NCBI RefSeq assembly: GCF_963678635.1
Contig: NC_087069.1
Coordinates: 34,493,090-34,557,089, forward strand
Length of the DNA: 64,000 nucleotides
From: Symsagittifera roscoffensis
Taxonomy: Eukaryota > Xenacoelomorpha > Acoela > Convolutidae
Direction of reading: 5' to 3'
The translations under genes were made by a program, and so were the position numbers. A model generated the notes under the pieces. It saw only the letters and a program-made list of their open reading frames with translations. It was not told the DNA's origin and did no database searches. Shown here one piece after another: positions 56,641-64,000 of this stretch (position 1 is the first letter of the stretch; each line of letters opens with the position of its first letter).

Positions 56641-57403
56641 GTTGAAGAAAATCACTTCCAAGCAACTCAAATTACTCAAGAAATCAATCACCATATAACT
56701 CCAGTTGTAGAGGTAGATCGCCCGAATGAGGAAATTCACGAAATTTCTCACAAAATAGATATAGCCGATCGAATAGCCAAAATAACCAAAATAACTATTC
56801 CCGATCGAAAACAAACACAACAGAATTTGTTTCTGCATCCAGTTCCCATTCAAACCCAAGGAATAGACACTATTCCAATAATAGATCACGAAACACATCA
56901 TACAACAGAGATAGAAACTATTCACACAATAGAAATAGAAGTTATTCTAATAATCGAAATCAGAACTACCCAAACAAAAAATCAAGGATTAATTCATATA
57001 ATAGATCGAATTATAACAGATCAAATGATAACTATCAAAACATATCACGAAATAATTCACTAAATCGAAACTCAAGTTACAATAATCGATACAGAAATTA
57101 TTCCCAGTCACCACATAGGAATAATAACCGTTAACCCGATTCTAAACATCGATGCAGAAGAAACACACCAAAGCATCAAAGACACATCAATCAAGTGCAA
57201 ACAAATGAAGAAACAACTTCAGACCCCCCAGGTATTGTGACACAGGAAGTAATGAATTACAACTAAATCATATCAATTGTGAATCATCAGATACTGAAAG
57301 TGATACAGATAATACTATCTCTATAAATACGATAACAGTTGAAAACGAATAAGAACCTATCATATATGAACAACCTTTTACCTCACATATATATGAAAAT
57401 CAA
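56641..57403 (+). pseudogene. gag Asn/Arg/Ser-rich tail and pol start (element B)
   Basis: The frame with SRNFSQNRYSRSN, SYNRDRNYSHN and SQSPHRNNNR continues, apart from stops at about 56728, 57061 and 57133, directly into HINQVQTNEETTSDPPG, the start of pol. This shows that gag and pol were originally one reading frame in this family. A 2-bp loss at about 57236 shifts the pol part. Confidence 0.6.
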
Positions 57404-58485
57404 TTGGAACTTCTTCATAATTATTATATTGGACCGATTAATAATACACAAACTACACAAGAAGTAAACGAAATTAACACGTTAATTAAACCTGATAAAA
57501 AAGATGAAACACAATGCTCAAACACAAAACATATTTATCAAAATATACAAAAAGAACAACCAAGAGAAAAAATTTGGACAATTCCGTTTCTCTTGGAGAG
57601 CCCAAGAAACAAAGAATTTCAACCACCAGATCTTGAAATTGATTTTTTAATTGACTCAGGAGCAGAATGAAAATTAATTAATATTCCCACATGGAATGAA
57701 ATAAAAACATTGCATCTAAATTTAACACTTCTTTAAACCTCTAGTAAATTAGCAACAGCACAAGGATCAATATCAGTAAATTATGGAAAAATCCAATTAT
57801 TGCTTGCTCCCACAAGAACAATGGAACAAAACAAGATTTTAAACGAGCCATTTAAACAAATAATTCATATTACTGATACTAAGCACAAAATTATTGGCAT
57901 ACCATTCATAACTAAATATATACCAACAACCAACATCCTTAATAGTAAGATCCATATCAAAGATAAATATACAAAAACAAAAAATACAGCCCTAACATTC
58001 TTCCAAAGATTAAACAAACAACCACCATTTTTTTCAAAATTATATCTATTTATAATCAAGAACGGAAACACCTGAAACCACTATCAGGAAATATATATAA
58101 TTTCTCAATAAAAAAAATTCATCAGTATAACAAAAATCAAAATAAACAACAACTTTTCATGTCAGATTTCGAATTTAAACCTATTCACAAATTTTTCAAA
58201 ATTACAAAATCATCTATAAAATACTCAAAAAATACGAATTCTGATATTATTTCATTACACGTATATAACAATACACCGTATCAAATAACATTACCCTTAG
58301 GACTTTTAGGATATTGTGAAACAAATGCTACAATTTCACCTATAAATGAAGTAGCCTACCGAGTTAATATTATACTCCAATTATTAGATATTTGCCAATC
58401 AACAATTCTTGACGAAGAATTATCCATAAATAATATAAAAAGTAATGAAAAAAGAAACGCAGATTATTTCACAAAAACACCATAA
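57404..58485 (+). pseudogene. Protease and protease-RT linker (element B)
   Basis: The frame 57404-57670 ends with the protease active site DSGAE (DSG at 57653-57661), directly followed by a TGA at 57668-57670. The second half (57800-58075) has IIGIPFITKYIP. The linker frame 58159-58485 (108 codons) contains LHVYNNTPYQITLPLGLLGY, a conserved beta-strand segment between protease and RT in this kind of pol, and ends at TAA. Confidence 0.75.
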
Positions 58486-58535
58486 TTTAAATCGACATTT
58501 AATAAAATAAATTACACAAAAGAGCAACAAAGTTT

Positions 58536-59520
58536 TTTTAACAATGTTTAATTTTCAACACTCACAAATCACACAAGACGAATTTGATAAATTAGAAAAA
58601 CAACTGTTAAAATATCCGACAGTCTAAGCAATATCAAATTTTGATGTTGGAAAAATTAGTTCATCCCTACACCTCCCATTAAAACCTGACGCAGTTTTCA
58701 AAAAACCAAGCGCAAGTAAATTACCGATTCATTTACACGACAAGGTAAAAAGATTACTTGATAATTTAGAACAATACGAAATTACATCACCAGTAAATAA
58801 AGAAGAACAACCAAAAGGTAATACTTTCATCAACCCTGGTATCATCCTAGCAAAAGGTGAATCACTAAAAATAGTTTTAGACGCTAGATTTCTCAATTCA
58901 CTAATTGACGAATCAAAATGCAATTGGCCTATTGAACCAATACAAGATATCTTAACAAAGATAAATGGTAAATGTTTCACAACCGCAGATATGAATAGTG
59001 CTTATAATCAAATGCCACTAGATGAACAATCACGACGTTTAACACAATTTGTTATTGGAAATCAACAATATGAATTTAATAGCTTATTCTATGGAATATC
59101 CATAGGACCAGCAGCTTTTTCAGCTTTTATGAGTAAAGTTTTTAGACCAATAATACTAAAGAAAAATGCAATCACCTATCTAGATGATGTTTTTATGCAA
59201 TCACAAACGAAAGAAGAAATGTTTACAGTTTAGAGCAATACCATAAAATACTTCTGAACGAAAAACTGAAAGCAGCCCCCGATAAATCACACTTCTTTTT
59301 AAGACGCGTTAAATTTTTAGGACATAATATTGAACGAAACACTATCACTCCATTCAAATCACGCATTGATGCAATCCAAAAACTTCAGCCACCTACAAAC
59401 AAAAAGAAAATCCAAGAAATCCTTGAAATGTTGAATTTCTTAAGTAAATATGTTTACAAAATGCAATTATACTTAAGACCCTTTTATAATATCCTCAGAC
59501 AACAAAATAAGTTTGAATGA
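58536..59520 (+). pseudogene. Reverse transcriptase (element B), active-site motif intact
   Basis: The segment 58700-58990 encodes the fingers (LHLPLKPDAVFKKPSASKLP; INPGIILAKGESLKIVLDAR). The frame 58991-59233 carries MNSAYNQMPLDEQSRR, GISIGPAAFSAFMSK and YLDD at 59177-59188, the catalytic motif that all three element A copies have lost. A 1-bp loss at about 59230 shifts the frame into the thumb (FKSRIDAIQKLQPPTNKKKI). A TGA ends it at about 59518. Confidence 0.82.
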
Positions 59521-60210
59521 AACACTGAACAACAAAAACGATTTGAAGAAATTAAAAAGCTTTTGACAGAACAAATTTCAAACACAATTCCAGATCTAAA
59601 TCAACCATTCTATGCAATGTGCGATGCTTAAAATTTTGGCATCGGCGCAGCATTGCTACAATCACATAGAGGAACAAATAAAATGAATCTTCTATCAGCA
59701 AATTCACAATTATTCACACAAGCAGAGCTACGACTCTCAACTCTAATGAGAGAATGAACAGCTATAATTTATACACTTACAGAATATGAATTCCTGATAC
59801 TTGGATCAAAACAATCAACAGTTTTATTTACAGATCACAAACCAATTATATTTCTCTTTACACAAAAATCAAATCCTAATCATAGAGTTAATAGATTTCA
59901 ACTAATTCTAAGGAAATTTCCAAACTTACATATAGTTTGGACAGCAGGAAAAAACCTTGCATTACCAGATACAAAAAGTCAAAAGACGCCACCTGAATTG
60001 CTTACACAAAAAACTACAGTTGAAATACCACAAAATATTAAATTCTATCTCGCAAAAGATCAAAATCTTAACCGGACTGAATGCAAAGACGCAGTAAAAA
60101 CTGACAATGATCAATCACAAATAAATAATCTACAACATTTTCCACTCAACTTAGATTGCCAAAGTAATCACTACGAAGTCGACTTATTACTCACAATGGA
60201 TAAAAAATAA
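59521..60210 (+). pseudogene. RNase H (element B)
   Basis: The pieces MCDA, a stop, then NFGIGAALLQSH (about 59626-59665), TQAELRLSTLMRE (about 59717-59755, then TGA), LFTDHKPIIFLFTQKS and VWTAGKNLALPDTKSQ (about 59935-59980) define the domain. The 70-codon open block 59998-60210 is the tail. It would degrade the RNA strand if intact. Confidence 0.75.
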
Positions 60211-61018
60211 TACTCAACAAAAGAGAATAAAACAACACTCGCATAAAAAGACCTTTTCCATTAATTGAAAAAGAAAACTTGACCGATAAAATAAATTTAT
60301 CAGAACCACAAACAAATGATTCAAAATACACAATAAATCAAGTTTTCGACCTCCATGACCCAATTGACGCAAATCCCTTATCAAAACTATAAATTGACAA
60401 TATTTTTCTCCCCCCAACAGATAAAATTACACTTGACTTTTTAAAACAATATCAAAATCTCGAGCCAGTAATTAGACAACTAAAATCATGGCACAAATAC
60501 AAAACTAAGCCCGTAAATGCCGATACCACAATTTTAGGAAACAAAACACTTCTCCGATATTTCTGAAAATTTAATAACACAACAATCAATGAAAATACAG
60601 ATCTTTTAGAATATCAATTAAATGATTCTAAAGTTCGCTGTCCTCCTTTAAGTAAGATACTAATAGCATTTAACATCTCCCATACACAAAATACAAAAGG
60701 ACACTCAGGATCAGAAAAAATATATACTCGAATTTTACACAAAACTTTTATTTCCCAAATGCACCAATTTGGATAAAAGTATTATGCAATGATTGTATAA
60801 ATTATCAATTAAACAAACCCTATCCAAATCAAAAACAAATAGCAAAGAAACAAGATTTTAAAGGACAAAGTTTATATTTTAACCATCGCATTTCATTCGA
60901 CACAAAAGGACCAATTTCACCATCCTCTGAAGGAAACTCCTACATTATGGTCATTATTGATGCATTCACACATTATGTAGCAATCAACCCAGTACCACAT
61001 TGTAATTCTTATCATGCT
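60211..61018 (+). pseudogene. RNase H-integrase linker and integrase zinc domain (element B)
   Basis: The linker 60211-60480 is collinear with element A and broken by stops. HISHTQNTKGHSGSEK (about 60674-60718) and LCNDCINYQLNK (about 60787-60822) form the HHCC-type zinc domain, with the last Cys changed to Tyr. ISFDTKGPISPSSEGNSYIM (about 60892-60950) holds the first catalytic Asp. Confidence 0.75.
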
Positions 61019-61722
61019 TACACAACACTTTATGAACATTGGATAGCCAAATTCGGATTACCGAAATCCTAGTTACAGACAACGGTACAGAATTTATAAA
61101 TAACGAAATCATCACACTATGCCACTTACACAACATCAAACATAAACCACGTACATCTCATGCACCTTGGACAAACGGTTTAATCGAAGGTATGAACCGT
61201 TCACTAAAAGAATATCTCAGATATATCATTAATGGAAATGATACACGATACACAGAAAGGTCAGCAGATGTAAAACTATTTCCCTTATCATATAATTCAC
61301 AAATTACGACAACTTTAGGAATGTCACCATACGAAATCGTTTTTAATCAAAAGCCACGAAAACCAATGATGTTTACAGCAAATGCCCATAAAAATGCACA
61401 AGGTTATTGCCAACCAAATAAAGATTCAATTTGTTATAACCTACCTTTACACACACATGATGAAGATCATTTTCATCATCCACAAATTCTTGAATTAACC
61501 TCCGGCATACACACCGAATGGATTTTAAATAGAGATAAAAAACACAATGAAATTTACCAAAAAGTAACAAAGAAATTGTTACAAAGGCAAAACATTAACG
61601 ACCACATTAATTCACGCTTTAAGCCAGCCACAGACTTAAAAATTGGAACATTTGTCTTAATACCTAACTTCAATACTCAAAAAGGAATTTCCAAAAAATT
61701 CGAAAAGGACCATACCAAATAA
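61019..61722 (+). pseudogene. Integrase core (element B)
   Basis: A 1-bp loss at about 61062 interrupts GLPEILVTDNGTEF. Beyond it the 227-codon frame 61039-61722 is open, with ILVTDNGTEF (second Asp), HAPWTNGLIEGMNRSLKEYL (catalytic Glu), SADVKLFPLSYN, GMSPYEIVFNQKPRKP and DLKIGTFVLIPNF. It ends at an out-of-frame KFEKDHTK where element A-like sequence continues in another frame. Confidence 0.85.
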
Positions 61723-62168
61723 TTGCCAAACCCACTGATGTAACGTATAAACTCACAGATTCAACTAAAAAAGAAATTGTTCAACATCGTAACAATCTAT
61801 TGCCCTACTACCCAAAAGAATACGCATTTCGCGAATTAACTCAATTATATTCTTTCACAGGTTTAAAAGTTATTCAAAATCATCCACATACAGAAAAAGA
61901 AATAAATGAACAGGACAACATTCATCATGAAAAACAAAACAAAAACAAACCACAGCTCAAAACAATCCAAAAACGCCAGACCCAAAAATACCTCAAAAAA
62001 AGAGAAAAAATAGGAAAATGATAGAAAAAATTTTACCACAAGAACAAGTAGAAAAATCAGAACATAGAGAGTTATCACGACTTAGAAATCAACCACGCAA
62101 AAATTACAAAACATTCATCCCACAATCTAAAATATTAAAGAAAGTTGATTTTCAAAAACAACTTTGAT
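61723..62168 (+). pseudogene. Pol C-terminal tail and overlapping 49-codon ORF (element B)
   Basis: The integrase C-terminal strands (VTYKLTDSTKKEIVQHRNNL, LPYYPKEYAFRELTQLYSFT) run to a basic Lys-rich tail ending at TGA 62019-62021 region. The 49-codon frame MIEKILPQEQVEK..RLRNQPRKNYKTFIP begins at the overlapping ATGA and ends at 62166-62168. Its conservation with 38370-38519 of element A suggests real coding. Confidence 0.65.
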
Positions 62169-62760
62169 TTTAAAGATTAATAATTTTTACACCTCTAAAT
62201 CCTTTTGAACTTTCATTTTTCAAGATAGCATGCTGACAAATACGCAACAATTCTAGTTCAGATTCGGCCAATAGGATTAACTCAAATCCGTCACCTTCTA
62301 TATCTCTAACACCAACCTATTAGCCGATAGATATTAAACTCCAGGCATATCTATAACTATAACTTTACAACCTACAGGTCAAAAATAAGCAACTCGCTAT
62401 CATTTGACAACCAAAATAAATACCACCATAATGTTACAACCCTCCCCTATCTTATAACGCAAAGATCAACAATATTTTCCCAACTCAGACCTCAAAAGCG
62501 CTACAACCAAAAATTGCGAATTAGCCTTAAGTAAAAAAGGACCAAAATCATTTGGCCTAAAGTACAAATATTTCAAAAAACCCCAGATCACCCAACAAAA
62601 AGAAACAAAGCAAAGAAGACCTCCCAAACACCATAAAATTAGCCCCCAACAATTTTTCAGTAAACTCAACCCACTTGTCAAAAAACCAATAAATAATCCG
62701 ACCACACTTGAATCTCGCCCCAAACAACAAAAAATATTCGACGAACAAATCGTTTCTTAA
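62169..62760 (+). other. Post-pol spacer of element B
   Basis: It is collinear with 38520-38925 of element A, plus an insertion of about 130 bp at about 62325-62460, up to CCACTTGTCAAAAAA (about 62670-62684). Similarity then ends. I see no gene. Confidence 0.5.
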
Positions 62761-63177
62761 ATGCTTTTCTCTCAATCAGTCAATATCTTAAAAAATACAA
62801 TCTTAAATCTTTTCAAAAAGTTTTTCATGCTATTCAAACATTTGCTCATATTTTTTGCCGATACTTTTGAAGCTTTCATAATCCTTTTAATAATTTTTTG
62901 CAATATTTTTTTTTCTACTCCTTTTTTGAAATATATCTCCAAATCATTGACCACATTCACAGGTACGATAATTCAAAGTCCTACTTAATTGATACGAAAA
63001 ATTTTTAGTAGAACAGATGTTTTTTTACTATTCGTAATTTTCATCACATTTTTATCATCCCTAATAATGACGATGTGCAAATGTGTAAAAAAGGCAACAG
63101 TCGCTTTCGCCTTAGCAACAATTTTTTCAATTATTTTCATCGAAGAATATTACAATAAACATAAATCTTCCCACTAG
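62761..63177 (+). pseudogene. Multi-helix hydrophobic ORF in the 3' module of element B
   Basis: One frame runs from an ATG at 62761 to TAG at 63175-63177 with a single TAA at 62986-62988, about 138 codons. It contains at least three strongly hydrophobic segments (FEAFIILLIIFCNIFF; DVFLLFVIFITFLSSLIM; VAFALATIFSIIFI), with basic residues between them, so the product would be a multi-pass membrane protein. After the TAG the frame continues as a Gln/Ser/Pro-rich stretch to about 63300. Its position after pol is that of env, but it lacks the layout of a class I fusion glycoprotein. I do not recognise it. Low-complexity AT-rich DNA can also encode hydrophobic runs by chance. Confidence 0.45.
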
Positions 63178-63212
63178 AAAAAATCAATCGGACACGTTTC
63201 AAAAATTGCTAA

Positions 63213-63946
63213 CCAACAAACACAAAATCAGTCTTCACCGACATCATCCCAAGAAAACCCAGCCATACCCACAACTACCCAAAGCCCCAATCATCCACAC
63301 GAATTTCTTTTCAAGATAACCCATACACTTTTGAAGAACGACACGCTCGCTTATCCGAACCACTAGAACCAGTTCAGCGACAGGGATCCCTAAGTGAACT
63401 AACATATAATTTATACCCCACATTACCACAAGACTTAAATAGAATAAGACACATTAGTCAAAATCAAAATACAGTTGAAATAAATCGACAGGTTTTACAT
63501 CCACGAAGAAATGGAAATTTTCAAACCCCCAGAGTTCATTTTGATATACCCCAATCACCAACACCAACTAATTCAGAAAATTCACGTAGTACATTGCCAG
63601 AAACTCCCACACGCCTTTCACAACATAGCACCTCAAGTATACCCTCCGATTACTTAGGTTCAACACCAACATCTGAACAAATACGTGAAAATCCTTTTAA
63701 CCCCAACCCAATCCCACCGCACGACTACCATATTGGGCAACACACTCATATACACAAGGTGAACCAAACATAGTAAATGAACCAACAGATATTTCTACGG
63801 ATACAACACCATCATTATTAACAGAAAAATTATCACTCCCCTCAACACCATCATTAAGTCAAATCTCACTTTTCCCATTAAATTTCCAAATAACCTCGAC
63901 GCTAGATATCGAGAACAATCATCATCAAATACTCCTTTACGAATAG
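63213..63946 (+). pseudogene. Ser/Thr/Pro-rich ORF in the 3' module of element B
   Basis: A frame without ATG is open from 63213 to TAG 63771-63773 (186 codons), and an overlapping frame is open from about 63747 to TAG 63944-63946. A third frame carries on to the window end. Together they look like one protein with two frameshifts, continuing the hydrophobic ORF upstream: SFQDNPYTFEERHARLSEP, RVHFDIPQSPTPTNSENSR, STLPETPTRLSQHS and TPSLLTEKLSLPSTPSLSQ. It is disordered, Ser/Thr/Pro-rich, with no Cys. The N-terminal Ser/Thr/Pro part of the element A third ORF is of similar composition. Its function is unknown. Confidence 0.5.
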
Positions 63947-64000
63947 ATTGGAACACATTCGTAGCACCTCCCCATTATTTGGACAACATCAAGATAGTAA

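Larger units (their letters stand above)
52061..64000 (+). mobile_element. Element B: second member of the element A family, cut by the window end
   Basis: It has an LTR, leader, gag, protease, RT, RNase H, integrase and C-terminal tail collinear with element A, without the pol duplications and with about 1 kb of gag that A has lost. From about 62680 its sequence departs from element A and carries a different 3' module. No right LTR is reached by 64000, so the length exceeds 11.9 kb. Stops and frameshifts occur in every enzyme domain, but the RT active site (YLDD, 59177-59188) is intact. Confidence 0.92.

Overview
The window looks like intergenic and intronic DNA of an AT-rich animal genome, probably an invertebrate; I cannot name the taxon. 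The evidence is spliced exons with GT/AG borders and a poly(A) signal, several families of retroviral-type LTR retrotransposons, short terminal-inverted-repeat DNA elements, minisatellites and a 200-N scaffold gap. There is no sign of bacterial operons, rRNA, tRNA or CRISPR. One host gene can be built with confidence: a five-exon secreted CAP/SCP-family protein (46064-51839, 266 aa). A second, orphan copy of its fourth exon lies at 17253-17431.

Layout. 1-10.2 kb: AT-rich DNA with a very recent X/Y repeat duplication (2.1-4.3 kb), a cluster of palindromic AATCGATTATAAT motifs (about 7 kb), a non-autonomous element with long inverted ends (7747-8700), an 84-bp tandem duplication and a perfect 17-bp-stem hairpin (9732-9768). 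10.3-17.2 kb: a decayed Ty3/gypsy-like element (element 1) between degenerate LTRs, ending just upstream of the orphan CAP exon. 18.1-21.07 kb: a truncated, internally deleted sister copy of element 1 that runs into the gap. 21.3-25.0 kb: mostly empty, with an exact 11-bp-period minisatellite (23460-23690).

25.05-42.16 kb: element A, a 17-kb gypsy-like retrotransposon of a second family. It has 404/406-bp LTRs, a primer-binding-like site, a long leader, a small basic ORF, gag, protease, RT, RNase H, integrase and an unrecognised ORF after pol. Its pol is tandemly duplicated (about 4.4 + 3.6 kb), and the first pol copy holds a further in-frame 768-bp RT/RNase H duplication. It appears to interrupt a 100-codon ORF. 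44.3-51.9 kb: the CAP gene with two related Tc1/mariner-like short elements, one upstream and one in intron 3. 52.06-64.0 kb: element B, a second member of the A family with a fuller gag, a degraded pol and a different 3' module. That module has a multi-helix hydrophobic segment and a long Ser/Thr/Pro-rich tail, and it is cut by the window end.

The mobile elements are mostly dead: shared stops, frameshifts and lost catalytic residues are visible throughout. The most interesting items are the post-pol ORFs of the A/B family, the perfect hairpin kept in all three LTRs, the nested pol duplications, and a CAP protein in which two of the four canonical cavity residues appear replaced.
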